From Rhodobacterales bacterium LSUCC0031 (lineage in GTDB: Bacteria; Pseudomonadota; Alphaproteobacteria; Rhodobacterales; Rhodobacteraceae): a DNA stretch of 64,000 nt. Both the position numbers and the translations under genes were made by a program. The notes under the pieces were generated by a model, which was not told the DNA's origin, did not search any database, and was given only the letters and a program-made list of their open reading frames with translations. This document shows positions 41,135 to 50,164 of this stretch, in pieces; the first letter of the stretch is position 1; each line of letters begins with the position of its first letter. Where the stretch lies: the NCBI GenBank assembly GCA_015689735.1, contig WVSP01000003.1:62001-126000 (forward strand), written 5' to 3'.

Positions 41135-42588
41135 CACACCCCCGTGGCCGGAATGCCCGTACGTTCCACCGGGCGGGGTGCGGTGAGTTCCTTCCATGTC
41201 GACAGCGCACGGTTCACCGTGCCGTTGCCGGGCCGCTTGACGAACTGACCATGCCCCTCTTGCGTGCGGATCTCGCCATCATGCACGGCCACATGCCCGC
41301 GCGTGAGGGTAAACCGCGGCAGGCCCTTGACCATATGGCCCTCGAAGACGTTGTAATCGATGGCCGATTGCTGCGCCCCCGCCGTGATCGTCTTTTCCTT
41401 TTCGGGGTCCCAGACCACGATATCGGCATCGGCACCCACCAAGATCGCGCCTTTTTTCGGATAGCAATTCAAAATCTTGGCGATGTTTGTTGACGTGATC
41501 GCCACGAATTCGTTGGGTGTGATCCGCCCTGTGGCGACCCCATGTGTCCACAGCATCGGCATACGATCCTCAAGCCCGCCGGTGCCGTTAGGGATTTTCG
41601 AAAAATCGCCAATGCCATAGCGCTTTTGCGCGGTGGTAAAGGCACAATGATCGGTGGCCACGACCGACAAGGACCCCGACATCAGACCGGCCCACAAGCT
41701 GTCTTGATGTTTCTTGTTGCGAAAGGGTGGGCTCATCACGCGGCGCGCGGCGTGGTCCCAATCGGGGTGGAAATACTCGCTTTCATCAAGGGTCAAATGC
41801 TGGATCAAGGGCTCGCCCCAAACCCGCTTGCCAAGTGCGCGCGCCCGCCGGATCGCCTCATGCGCATCCTCGGACGACACATGGACGACATAAAGCGGCA
41901 CGCCCGCCATATCGGCAATCATGATGGCACGGTTCGTGGCCTCACCCTCGACCTGCGCGGGCCGCGAATAGGCATGCGCCTCGGGGCCGGTATTGCCCTC
42001 GGCCAAAAGCTTCGCGGTCAGTTCGGCCACCACATCGCCGTTCTCGGCATGGACCATGGCAATCCCGCCCAGTTCCGCTAAGCGGTTGAACGAGGCGAAT
42101 AACTCATCGTCATTGACCATGAGTGCGCCCTTGTAGGCCATGAAATGCTTGAAAGTGTTGATCCCGCGATCGGCGATCACGGTTTTCATTTCGTCGAAGA
42201 CCTGCTCGCCCCACCATGTCACGGCCATGTGGTAGGAATAGTCGCAATTGGCCCGGCCCGCCTTGTTGTCCCACATCTGGAGCGCGTCGATCAGCCCTTG
42301 ACCGGGCGAGGGTAGCGCGAAATCGACCACCATCGTCGTACCGCCGGACAGCGCCGCGCGCGTGCCGCTTTCAAAATCATCGGCGGAATAGGTGCCCATG
42401 AAGGGCATTTCCAGATGGGTATGGGGGTCGATGCCCCCCGGCATGACATAGCATCCCGTCGCATCAAGCACCGTACCACCTGTCAGGTTTTGGCCGATTT
42501 CGGTGATCCGCCCCCCCTCCACGCGCAGATCGGCCGCGTAGCTGAGATCGGCCGTCACGACCGTTCCGCCCTTGATCACTGTGCTCAT
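41134..42588 (-). CDS. hydA: Dihydropyrimidinase (hydantoinase)
   Basis: A 484-residue cyclic amidohydrolase. Metal-site motifs are present: GGIDPHTHLEMPFMG, carboxylated Lys in FKHFMAYKG, YVVHVSSEDAHEAI and VATDHCAFTTAQK. It opens dihydrouracil or dihydrothymine to the N-carbamoyl-beta-amino acid, step two of reductive pyrimidine breakdown. Position between the amidohydrolase/lipoprotein pair and the ABC importer supports this over other hydantoinase roles. Confidence 0.93.
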   Translation of the reverse strand: MSTVIKGGTVVTADLSYAADLRVEGGRITEIGQNLTGGTVLDATGCYVMPGGIDPHTHLEMPFMGTYSADDFESGTRAALSGGTTMVVDFALPSPGQGLIDALQMWDNKAGRANCDYSYHMAVTWWGEQVFDEMKTVIADRGINTFKHFMAYKGALMVNDDELFASFNRLAELGGIAMVHAENGDVVAELTAKLLAEGNTGPEAHAYSRPAQVEGEATNRAIMIADMAGVPLYVVHVSSEDAHEAIRRARALGKRVWGEPLIQHLTLDESEYFHPDWDHAARRVMSPPFRNKKHQDSLWAGLMSGSLSVVATDHCAFTTAQKRYGIGDFSKIPNGTGGLEDRMPMLWTHGVATGRITPNEFVAITSTNIAKILNCYPKKGAILVGADADIVVWDPEKEKTITAGAQQSAIDYNVFEGHMVKGLPRFTLTRGHVAVHDGEIRTQEGHGQFVKRPGNGTVNRALSTWKELTAPRPVERTGIPATGV

Positions 42589-42615
42589 CGCGTCTTTCCC
42601 CCGGTTTGGTTACGC

Positions 42616-42873
42616 TCAGCTCGTCGGCGCGCGCACACAGATCATGCGATCATCGCGCGTCAGAAGCGGTAAAAAGGTCGTCTCGACCGGCCCCTCGTAG
42701 CGATACCAATAGCAGCCATCGCTCTCGAGGCGGACTTGGCTCAGATCTTGCCCCGGTGCCGCGAGTTCGCGCACCTGTTCGCTGACCTGCTCTGTTTCCC
42801 CTTCCGGGGTGGTGTTCACACAAGCAGCAAGACCAAACAGGGCCGCGAGCGCCAGACCAAGGACGATTCTCAT
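42616..42873 (-). CDS. Small lipoprotein inside the pyrimidine operon
   Basis: An 85-residue lipoprotein: MRIVLGLALAALFGLAAC with lipobox Cys18, then a short Glu/Gln-rich linker and a C-terminal part with CYWYRYEGPVETTFLPLL and ICVRAP (two Cys). Its ATG overlaps the stop of the amidohydrolase by four bases, so it is co-translated with pathway genes. No family recognised; anchoring or sensing at the envelope is speculation. Confidence 0.75.
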   Translation of the reverse strand: MRIVLGLALAALFGLAACVNTTPEGETEQVSEQVRELAAPGQDLSQVRLESDGCYWYRYEGPVETTFLPLLTRDDRMICVRAPTS

Positions 42874-44120
42874 TCAACGATCTCCGCTGTCGCCACGACG
42901 GCATGAAACAACACATTGGTCCCGGCCGCTGCCCAATCCGGGCTGATCTCCTCGGCCTCGTTATGGCTCAGACCACCGACACAGGGGCACATGACCATCG
43001 CCGTAGGCGCCACGTCGTTGATCCAGCACGCGTCATGGCCCGCGCCCGAGACGATATCCATATGACTATAGCCCAAGCGTTCGGCCGCCGCGCGGATGGC
43101 CGCCACGCAGCCCGCGTCAAAGGCCGGTGGGTCGAACTGACCGACGATCTGGGCCGCGAATTCCACTCCGATCTCGGCACAGATCGCAGGCGCGCGCGCC
43201 ATCAATTCATCCACCATCCCGTTGAGCTTGTCCAAGATATGGCTGCGGAAATCGACGGTGCAGACCACCTTGCCCGGAATGATGTTGCGCGAATTGGGGT
43301 AAAGATCGACATGGCCAATCGCGCCCACTGCCCCCGGCTGCTGGGCCATCGCGATCGCATGCACCAATTCGGTGATCAGCGCCAACCCCCGCCCCGCATT
43401 GCGCCGCATCGCCATCGGGGTCGAGCCCGTGTGGCTTTCCACACCTGTGATGGTACACTCCACCCAGCGCAGTCCTTGCCCATGGGTGACGACACCGATC
43501 TGTTTGCCCTCCGCCTCAAGGATCGGGCCTTGTTCGATATGCAACTCGAACATGGCGTGCATCTTGCGCGCGCCGACCTTCTCAGAGCCTTTCCAGCCGA
43601 TCCGTTCCAACTCGTCGCCAAAGCGCTTGCCCTGCGCATCGACACGGTCATAGGCCCAGTCCTGCGTATGACGCCCAGCAAAGACACCCGAGGCGAGCAT
43701 GGCAGGGGCAAACCGTGTGCCCTCCTCATTTGTCCAGTTCACAACGACGATGGGGTGCCTGGTCTTGATACCCAGATCATTGAGCGTGCGGATCACCTCA
43801 AGTCCGCCCAAAACCCCCAAGACCCCGTCATATTTCCCGCCCGTGGGCTGGGTGTCGAGATGGCTGCCCATATAGACCGGCAGCGCATCAGGATCGGTGC
43901 CTTCGCGCCGGGCAAACATATTGCCCATCTCGTCAAGGGCCATGGTCATGCCCGCCGCCTCGCACCAGCTTTGGAACAGCGCGCGGCCCTGCGCATCCTC
44001 ATCGGTCAGCGTCTGGCGGTTGTTGCCGCCCGCAATGCCCGGCCCGATCTTGGCCATTTCCATGAGCGAGTCCCAAAGCCGCTCACTGTTGATGGTCATG
44101 TTCTCGCCAGGTGCGGGCAT
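42870..44120 (-). CDS. hyuC: Zn-dependent amidohydrolase, N-carbamoyl-beta-alanine type
   Basis: A 416-residue M20-type amidase matching beta-ureidopropionase/allantoate amidohydrolase: RGSHLDTQPTGGKYDGVLGVLGGLE-type metal motif (His, Asp), WTNEEGTRFAPAMLASGVFAG (Glu pair) and FELHIEQGPILE. It hydrolyses N-carbamoyl-beta-alanine to beta-alanine, CO2 and ammonia, step three of the pathway. ATG 44120 gives MPAPGENMTINSERLWDSLMEMAKIGPG, the usual family start; ATG 44099 is an alternative. Confidence 0.9.
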   Translation of the reverse strand: MPAPGENMTINSERLWDSLMEMAKIGPGIAGGNNRQTLTDEDAQGRALFQSWCEAAGMTMALDEMGNMFARREGTDPDALPVYMGSHLDTQPTGGKYDGVLGVLGGLEVIRTLNDLGIKTRHPIVVVNWTNEEGTRFAPAMLASGVFAGRHTQDWAYDRVDAQGKRFGDELERIGWKGSEKVGARKMHAMFELHIEQGPILEAEGKQIGVVTHGQGLRWVECTITGVESHTGSTPMAMRRNAGRGLALITELVHAIAMAQQPGAVGAIGHVDLYPNSRNIIPGKVVCTVDFRSHILDKLNGMVDELMARAPAICAEIGVEFAAQIVGQFDPPAFDAGCVAAIRAAAERLGYSHMDIVSGAGHDACWINDVAPTAMVMCPCVGGLSHNEAEEISPDWAAAGTNVLFHAVVATAEIVE

Positions 44121-44157
44121 CTTTTTGCCTTTCAGTTCAGTATCTTGCGGGCCAATC

Positions 44158-45489
44158 TCAATGTAGGCGTTTAAGAACGTCCGCCACCGTTCCAATCAAC
44201 GTGTCGATATGCGATTTCTCGATGATCAAGGGCGGCGACATGGCGATGATGTCGCCCGTCGTGCGGATCATGACGTTGTTCTCATAGGCATCGAGGAAGG
44301 CCGCGAAGGCGCGCTTTGTCGGCTCGCCCGCGATGGGCTCCAACTCGATCCCCGCGATCAGGCCAAGATTGCGGATATCGATCACATGCGGCAGCCCCTT
44401 AAGGCTGTGGACCGCATCCTCCCAATAGGGTGCGATCTCGGCCGCACGTTCAAACAGACCCTCTTCGCGATATGTCTCGAGCGTTGCAAGCCCAGCCGCC
44501 GAGGCGATGGGATTGCCCGAATAGGTATAGCCGTGGAACAGTTCGATCACATGCTCGGGGCCGTTCATGAAGGCGTCATGAATCTCCTTGGTGGCCAAAA
44601 CCGCCCCCATCGGGATCACCCCGTTCGTCAGCCCTTTGGCACAGGTGATCATGTCGGGCATCACATCGAAATAATCGGCAGCGAAGGGCGCGCCCAGGCG
44701 ACCAAACCCGGTGATCACCTCGTCAAAGATCAACAAGATGCCATGCTTGCGCGTCAATTCCCGCAGGCGTTGCAAATACCCTTTCGGCGGGATGAGCACG
44801 CCGGTGGATCCTGCCACGGGCTCCACGATGACAGCCGCGATCGTCTCTGGGCCATGCAGCGCCACGATCCGCTCCAACTCATCGGCGAGATCGGCCCCAT
44901 GTTCCGGCTGGCCCCGGCTGAAGGCATTCTTGGCGGGCTGATGCGTATGGGGCAGATGGTCGACACCGTTCAGCAGCGTGCCAAAGAACTTGCGGTTGTT
45001 GACGATCCCGCCCACGGAAATCCCGCCGAAATTGACCCCGTGATAGCCGCGTTCACGCCCGATCAGCCGCGTCCGCGTAGCTTGGCCGATGGCGCGCTGA
45101 TAGGCGATGGCGATTTTCAGCGCGGTCTCGACCGCCTCGGAGCCGGAATTGGTGAAAAAGACGTGCTCCATGGGCGCGGGCGCCATGTCGCGCAAGCGGT
45201 TGGCGAGCTCAAAGGCCTTGGGATGGCCCATCTGGAAGGCCGGCGCATAATCCAACTCGCCTACCTGGCTCCGGATCGCCTCCACGATCTTGGGGCGGTT
45301 GTGGCCCGCATTGCAGCACCATAGCCCCGCGACCCCGTCCAGCACCTGCCGCCCATCGGCGGTGCGGTAATGCATCCGATCAGCACCCACCAGCATCCGC
45401 GGCGCCTTCTTGAACTGACGGTTCGCGGTGAAAGGCATCCAAAACGCGGACAGATCATTTGGAACTGGGGTGGAGCGGTCAAGTGCCAT
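44158..45489 (-). CDS. Class III aminotransferase, beta-alanine:pyruvate type
   Basis: A 443-residue PLP enzyme with the class III signature LLIFDEVITGFGRLGAPFAADYFDVMPDMITCAKGLTNG, where the final Lys binds PLP, and GAVLATKEIH downstream. In this operon it should convert beta-alanine or 3-aminoisobutyrate to the semialdehyde, the last step of reductive pyrimidine breakdown. It leads the minus-strand operon, just behind a RutR-type operator. Confidence 0.9.
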   Translation of the reverse strand: MALDRSTPVPNDLSAFWMPFTANRQFKKAPRMLVGADRMHYRTADGRQVLDGVAGLWCCNAGHNRPKIVEAIRSQVGELDYAPAFQMGHPKAFELANRLRDMAPAPMEHVFFTNSGSEAVETALKIAIAYQRAIGQATRTRLIGRERGYHGVNFGGISVGGIVNNRKFFGTLLNGVDHLPHTHQPAKNAFSRGQPEHGADLADELERIVALHGPETIAAVIVEPVAGSTGVLIPPKGYLQRLRELTRKHGILLIFDEVITGFGRLGAPFAADYFDVMPDMITCAKGLTNGVIPMGAVLATKEIHDAFMNGPEHVIELFHGYTYSGNPIASAAGLATLETYREEGLFERAAEIAPYWEDAVHSLKGLPHVIDIRNLGLIAGIELEPIAGEPTKRAFAAFLDAYENNVMIRTTGDIIAMSPPLIIEKSHIDTLIGTVADVLKRLH

Positions 45490-45546
45490 AGCGGCATTCC
45501 CTATCTTGCCGGCCCGGTCGCGCGCCGCCGAGCCGATTGTTGGTTT

Positions 45547-45562
45547 TTGACCATTTGGTCAA
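45547..45562. promoter_or_regulatory. RutR box between the aminotransferase and rutR-like genes
   Basis: TTGACCATTTGGTCAA is a perfect match to the RutR consensus TTGACCA-N2-TGGTCAA known from E. coli. It lies 58 bp before the aminotransferase start and 171 bp before the TetR-family gene, so it can serve both. Confidence 0.9.
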
Positions 45563-45732
45563 TCGGACGCTAGCAGAGACGCAGTGCCAGTCAACAACCC
45601 GACGCGAAATTCTCGGCGAGCAGGCGCATAAAGACAAGCCAAATGATGCAGGCTTGCCCATGACGGCCCAGTTACGCGGCATCAGGCGAAACAAGGCTTG
45701 TGCGGCAAGTCCGTGCAAGGTCAGATAGCCCC

Positions 45733-46344
45733 ATGGGATTGCAGCAACCACGCACACGCATTCAGCAAAAGAACCGCGAAACCATCCTCGCAGCTGCGCT
45801 CGAGGTCTTCGCGCAACATGGCTTTCGTGGCGCCACCCTCGACATGATCGCAACCGAGGCGGGCCTGTCCAAGCCGAATGTGCTCTACTATTTCCCCTCC
45901 AAGGAAGCGATCCATGTCACGCTGCTCAGCCAGTTGATGGATACATGGCTTGATCCGCTGCGCGACCTCGATGCTGGTGGTGACCCGATCACGGAATTGC
46001 GGGTCTATGTGCGCCGCAAACTCGACCTCAGCCGCGACTACCCGCGCCAATCACGTCTCTTCGCCAATGAAATCATCCAAGGCGCGCCCCGCATGCAATC
46101 GGCCCTTGCGACCGATCTCAAGGCCCTCGTCGATGAGAAATCCGCCATCATCGCAGGATGGGCGAAAGCCGGGCGCATTGCCGATGTCGATCCGCACCAC
46201 CTGATCTTTTCGATCTGGGCGCTGACCCAACACTACGCCGATTTCGAGGTGCAGATCCGCGCCGTTCTGGGCGACGGGCGCGACCCGCTGGCCGAGGCAG
46301 AAAGCTTCCTCGACATGCTCTTCAGCCGCCTTCTCGCTCCTTAG
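45733..46344 (+). CDS. rutR: TetR-family pyrimidine regulator, RutR-like
   Basis: A 203-residue TetR-type protein: N-terminal helix-turn-helix (TILAAALEVFAQHGFRGATLDMIATEAGLSKPNVLYYFPSKEAI-type residues, about 16-60) and a C-terminal domain of the RutR type (LSRDYPRQSRLFANEIIQGAP, then PHHLIFSIWALTQHYADFEVQI). RutR binds uracil or thymine and releases its box. A perfect RutR box upstream strongly supports the call. Confidence 0.92.
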   Translation: MGLQQPRTRIQQKNRETILAAALEVFAQHGFRGATLDMIATEAGLSKPNVLYYFPSKEAIHVTLLSQLMDTWLDPLRDLDAGGDPITELRVYVRRKLDLSRDYPRQSRLFANEIIQGAPRMQSALATDLKALVDEKSAIIAGWAKAGRIADVDPHHLIFSIWALTQHYADFEVQIRAVLGDGRDPLAEAESFLDMLFSRLLAP

Positions 46345-46347
46345 GCC

Positions 46348-46600
46348 TTCTTCGTTTCAAAAATATCCTCGGGGGAGCGCGAGGGGGCAGACAGCCCCCT
46401 CGCACCTCTCCTTCCGCGCGGTCCACGCGCGGGTGGGGCAGACAGCCCCCTCGCACCTCTCCTTCCGCGCGGTCCTCGCACGGGTGGGGCAGACAGCCCC
46501 CGCGCCCCTGTCCTTCGCGCTTCCAGCACGGGTGGGGCAGACAGCCCCCTCGCCCCTGTCCTTCGCGCTTCCAGCACGGGTGGGGCAGACAGCCCCCTCG
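46348..46600 (-). repeat. Five-copy tandem hairpin array with dispersed-element tail
   Basis: GGGGCAGACAGCCCC occurs at 46384-46398, 46435-46449, 46486-46500, 46534-46548 and 46582-46596, spaced 51, 51, 48 and 48 bp. Each copy can form a 5-bp stem. The array ends, in inverse orientation, in the A/T-rich tail 46348-46375 seen also near 1900 and 54020. It fills the gap between the convergent rutR and preA genes. Confidence 0.85.
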
Positions 46601-46622
46601 CCCCTGCCTTGCGCGCCGCAGG

Positions 46623-47927
46623 CTATTCGGCGGCCGTGCGTGCGGCGGGGTTGTTGGGATGGGTTGTCCAATCAGCGGGCTGATCCGACACCACAAGGCC
46701 CGTACGCGGATCGACGCTGCCGCCGGGCATGCGCTCCATCGTGATGCAATTCTCGACCGGGCAGACATTGACGCACAAATTGCAGGCCACGCATTCATCG
46801 TCCTTGACGGTGAAAACCCGCTCAGGCGACATGGCGATGGCTTGATGGCTGGTATCCTCGCAGGCCGCATAGCAGCGGCCGCATTTGATGCAGGCGTCCT
46901 GGTCGATGTGCGCCTTGGTCACGTAATTGAGGTTGAGATACTGCCAATCCGTCACATTCGGCGTCGCACGACCGATCAACTCGGACAAGGTCATCTCGTG
47001 ACGATCAAGATATTGCGACAGCCCCGAGATCATCTCTTGCACGATCTTGAACCCATAAGTCATGGCCGCCGTGCAGACTTGCACATTGCCTGCACCCAGC
47101 GCGAGGAACTCGGCGGCATCACGCCATGTCGTGACACCACCGATCCCGGAAATCGGCAGTCCGCGCGTCTGCGGGTCGCGCGCAATCTCGGCCACCATGT
47201 TCAGCGCGATGGGCTTGACAGCCGGCCCGCAATAGCCGCCATGGCTGCCCTTGCCATCGATCGAGGGCTCGGGGCTGAACCGCTCCAGATCAACCCCGAT
47301 GATCGACGAGATCGTGTTGATCAAGCTCACGGCATCCGCGCCCCCCTTTTTGGCCGCCCGAGCCGGGTAGCGGATATCGGTGATGTTGGGCGTAAGCTTC
47401 ACGATCACCGGCATGCGGGTGTTTTGCTTGCACCAGCGCGCGACCATCTCGATGTATTCAGGGACCTGGCCCACCGCCGCTCCCATGCCCCGCTCGCTCA
47501 TCCCGTGAGGGCAACCGAAATTCAGTTCGATCCCATCCGCGCCTGTGTCTTCGACAAGTGGCAAGATCGCCTTCCACGCCTGTTCTTCGCACGGCACCAT
47601 AAGCGAGACGATCATCGCCCGATCTGGCCAGTCGCGCTTGACCTGCTTGATCTCGCGCAGATTCACCTCGAGCGGTCGGTCTGTGATCAACTCGATGTTG
47701 TTCAGCCCCAAAAGGCGGCGATCCGCCCCCCAGATGGCACCATAGCGCGGTCCGTTGACGTTCACGATCGGCGGACCTGCCTCACCCAGTGTTTTCCATA
47801 CCACACCACCCCAGCCCGCCGTGAAGGCGCGCACAACATTGTACGCCTTGTCTGTCGGCGGCGCCGAGGCGAGCCAGAACGGGTTGGGCGATTTGATGCC
47901 CAGGAAATCGGAGGAAAGGTCTGCCAT
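46623..47927 (-). CDS. preA: NAD-dependent dihydropyrimidine dehydrogenase, PreA subunit
   Basis: A 434-residue protein with a dihydroorotate dehydrogenase-like FMN barrel (VKLTPNITDIRYPARAAKKGGADAVSLINT, ISGIGGVTTWRDAAEFLALGAGNVQVCTA) and a C-terminal pair of [4Fe-4S] sites (CIKCGRCYAACEDT; CVACNLCVNVCPVENC). It reduces uracil or thymine at the 5,6 bond with PreT. It is 79 bp downstream of preT on the same strand, with palindromes between. Confidence 0.95.
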   Translation of the reverse strand: MADLSSDFLGIKSPNPFWLASAPPTDKAYNVVRAFTAGWGGVVWKTLGEAGPPIVNVNGPRYGAIWGADRRLLGLNNIELITDRPLEVNLREIKQVKRDWPDRAMIVSLMVPCEEQAWKAILPLVEDTGADGIELNFGCPHGMSERGMGAAVGQVPEYIEMVARWCKQNTRMPVIVKLTPNITDIRYPARAAKKGGADAVSLINTISSIIGVDLERFSPEPSIDGKGSHGGYCGPAVKPIALNMVAEIARDPQTRGLPISGIGGVTTWRDAAEFLALGAGNVQVCTAAMTYGFKIVQEMISGLSQYLDRHEMTLSELIGRATPNVTDWQYLNLNYVTKAHIDQDACIKCGRCYAACEDTSHQAIAMSPERVFTVKDDECVACNLCVNVCPVENCITMERMPGGSVDPRTGLVVSDQPADWTTHPNNPAARTAAE

Positions 47928-47954
47928 GGTTCTGGTCTCCCTCTGTGCTTATCC

Positions 47955-47974
47955 GAATTTTCGTACGAAAATTC
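47955..47974. repeat. Perfect palindrome GAATTTTCGTACGAAAATTC
   Basis: A 20-bp perfect palindrome in the preT-preA gap. Close relatives lie at 47984-48003, 61969-61988 and 62002-62021, all non-coding, suggesting a genome-wide binding site or mRNA structure. Confidence 0.8.
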
Positions 47975-47983
47975 GTACATTCC

Positions 47984-48003
47984 GATTATTCGTGCGAATA
48001 ATC
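47984..48003. repeat. Second palindrome of the AATTTTCG/CGAAAATT group
   Basis: GATTATTCG and CGAATAATC flank a TG centre, 10 bp after the first palindrome. The arms differ from the 47955 copy by balanced changes that keep pairing. Confidence 0.65.
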
Positions 48004-48006
48004 AGC

Positions 48007-49341
48007 TTACCCCAACAGCGTGACGTGAATATCCTCGGCCGCGTCGCGCCCTTGGGCCACCGCGGTTACCGTCAGATCCTCGCCGCCTGATGCGCAATCG
48101 CCGCCTGCCCAGACCCCCTTGCGTGTCGTCCGGCCCGGCCCGGTCACGGCGATCTTGCCGCCCGTGATCTCTAGCCCGCCCGGCGCGCCGTCCAGGGTCT
48201 GGCCGATGGCTTTCAAGACCTGATCGGCGGGAATGTCGAAGGTTTCGCCCGTGCCAACGAGGCTGGAGCCCTCGGCCTTCGTGTATTCCACCCTGACACC
48301 GGTGACCGCGCCGTTGCCGAGAATGGTGACAGGCATCGCGTTAAAGATGAAGCGCACCCCCTTTGAGGCCGCCAAATCCTGCTCGTAACGGCTGGCAGGC
48401 ATTGCATCGCGTCCGCGCCGATACAGCACCGTGACGCTTTGCGCACCAAGCAGCTTCGCTTGAACCGCCGCGTCGATAGCCGTCATGCCACCGCCAATCA
48501 CGACGACGTTGCGCCCAATGGCCAGCGTCGCAAGGTCGGATGCCTGACGTAGCTCTGCGATGAAACCGACCGCGTCCATCACGCCCTTGCGCTCTTCGCC
48601 CTCAGCGTGCAACGCGTTGACCCCGGCAAGACCCAGCCCAAGGAAGACCGCGTCGTGGTTTGCGTGCAATGTGTCAAGCATGATGTCTTGGCCGAGCGTC
48701 ACGCCGGTCTGCACCATGATGCCGCCGATCTTGAGTAGCCACGCCACTTCGGCGGCGGCAAAACCATCGGTCGCTTTGTAATGGGCGATCCCGTATTCGT
48801 TGAGGCCGCCCGCCTTAGGCCGCGCATCATAGATCGTCACCGCGTGGCCATGCATGGCGAGGCGATGCGCACAGGCCAGCCCGGCAGGCCCCGCCCCCAC
48901 CACGGCCACATGCTTGCCCGTGGGGGCCGCGCGGCGAAAGGGATGGATGCCTTGGGCCATCAAGGTGTCGGTGGCGTAACGTTGCAATCGTCCGATCTCG
49001 ACCGGCTTGCCTTCGGCAGCCTCGCGCACACAGGCCTGTTCGCACAGTGTTTCGGTCGGGCAAACGCGCGCACACATGCCCCCCAGAATATTCTGATCAA
49101 AAATCGTTTTCGCCGCCGCTTCCGGCGTGCCGGTGGCGATCTGGCGGATGAAGAGCGGAATGTCGATCGTGGTGGGACAGGCCGTAATGCAGGGTGCATC
49201 GTGACAGAAATAGCATCGATCCGCAGCCACCAGCGCCTCATGGGGATCGAGGGCCGCGTGCAAATCCACGAAATTTTCCTGCAAAAGCGACCCATCAAGC
49301 CGCGCTGGCACAATCCCAGGGGTGAAGGGGCTGTTCGTCAT
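48007..49341 (-). CDS. preT: NAD-dependent dihydropyrimidine dehydrogenase, PreT subunit
   Basis: A 444-residue GltD-like flavoprotein: N-terminal Fe-S cysteines (CYFCHDAPCITACPT, MCARVCPTETLCEQACV), FAD motif VAVVGAGPAGLACAHRLAMHG, and NAD(P) motif VVVIGGGMTAIDAAVQAKLLGA. It feeds NADH electrons to PreA. ATG 49341 is the family start. A RutR-like box lies 64 bp upstream. Confidence 0.94.
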   Translation of the reverse strand: MTNSPFTPGIVPARLDGSLLQENFVDLHAALDPHEALVAADRCYFCHDAPCITACPTTIDIPLFIRQIATGTPEAAAKTIFDQNILGGMCARVCPTETLCEQACVREAAEGKPVEIGRLQRYATDTLMAQGIHPFRRAAPTGKHVAVVGAGPAGLACAHRLAMHGHAVTIYDARPKAGGLNEYGIAHYKATDGFAAAEVAWLLKIGGIMVQTGVTLGQDIMLDTLHANHDAVFLGLGLAGVNALHAEGEERKGVMDAVGFIAELRQASDLATLAIGRNVVVIGGGMTAIDAAVQAKLLGAQSVTVLYRRGRDAMPASRYEQDLAASKGVRFIFNAMPVTILGNGAVTGVRVEYTKAEGSSLVGTGETFDIPADQVLKAIGQTLDGAPGGLEITGGKIAVTGPGRTTRKGVWAGGDCASGGEDLTVTAVAQGRDAAEDIHVTLLG

Positions 49342-49649
49342 CGGGCATATCTCCCTGCGAGCGAATGGCGTTTGGACATCATCACGCTGGCATGGGTTTA
49401 TTTTTTTATCAAATGGTAAATTTATTTCCCTTAACCCTCATTGCCAAATTCCAACCCGCATGCAGGGCTTTGCCAAAAAAATAGGCGAAGATGCGGGAAA
49501 ATATCCCATGCACCCGATGGCTGTTTGCTAACGCAACGGGTTTTCCCCGCGCAAAGCCTGCGCTATAGGCGATGGCAAGGGGACCGATCAAACAGGGCCC
49601 GGGGCGAAAGGTGCGATCTACGGGATCGGCCCAGTTTGCGAGGACGAAG
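49342..49649. other. 308-bp divergent gap preT/accB
   Basis: No gene seen. The preT side contains an A/T-rich stretch with the RutR-like site at 49405-49420. The accB side has no recognised regulatory motif; AGGACGAAG just before the accB ATG is its ribosome site. Confidence 0.6.
49405..49420. promoter_or_regulatory. RutR-like box upstream of preT
   Basis: On the minus strand TTTACCATTTGATAAA agrees with the box at 45547 in 13 of 16 positions. Its place 64 bp before preT suggests that preTA is under the same regulator. Confidence 0.6.
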
Positions 49650-50150
49650 ATGAGCGACAAGACAGACGCGACACGCGCCAGCGATGTGGCCTTTATCGAG
49701 GCGTTGGCCGAGCTTTTGCGCAAGAACGAGCTGAGCGAAGTCGAAGTGAAGCGCGAATATGGCGAGCATAATTGGCTCAATGTGCGCGTCGCGCGTCAAA
49801 CGGCTGTGGTCGCCGCACCTGCGCCGGCAATGGTCCATGCCGCAGCCCAGACTGTCAGCGCCCCGGTACCCAGCGCGCCCGCCGCGCCCGCTGCCGTCGA
49901 AGACCCCGCGCAAGCGCCAGGCGCGGTAACCTCGCCCATGGTTGGCACCGTGTATCTTCAACCTGAACCCGATGCCAAAGCCTTTGTCGCCGTGGGTGAC
50001 CGCGTCAATGCTGGGCAGACCGTGCTCATCATCGAGGCCATGAAAACCATGAACCAGATCCCTGCCCCGCGCGCTGGCGTGGTCAAGCGGATCCTCGTCG
50101 AAGACGGCGCGCCTGTCGAGTACGGCGCGCCGCTGATGATCATCGAGTAG
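49650..50150 (+). CDS. accB: Acetyl-CoA carboxylase biotin carboxyl carrier protein AccB
   Basis: A 166-residue BCCP: N-terminal dimer-type helix, an Ala/Pro linker (about 50-90), and a biotinyl domain with the biotin Lys132 in EAMKTMNQI. It carries CO2 for fatty-acid synthesis. ATG 49650 follows AGGACGAAG; the upstream in-frame start at 49572 was rejected. accC follows 14 bp later. Confidence 0.95.
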   Translation: MSDKTDATRASDVAFIEALAELLRKNELSEVEVKREYGEHNWLNVRVARQTAVVAAPAPAMVHAAAQTVSAPVPSAPAAPAAVEDPAQAPGAVTSPMVGTVYLQPEPDAKAFVAVGDRVNAGQTVLIIEAMKTMNQIPAPRAGVVKRILVEDGAPVEYGAPLMIIE

Positions 50151-50164
50151 AGGGCGCGTCTCCC

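Noticed and set aside
46384-46596. Regular repeats suggesting a CRISPR array
   Set aside because: The spaced parts are themselves nearly identical, the repeat is only 15 bp, and no cas gene is near. It is a tandem hairpin array.
46158-48023. Very long open frame on the plus strand opposite preA and through the hairpin array
   Set aside because: It is the antisense of a clear preA gene; the translation is Arg/His-rich with no family similarity, as expected in high-GC DNA.
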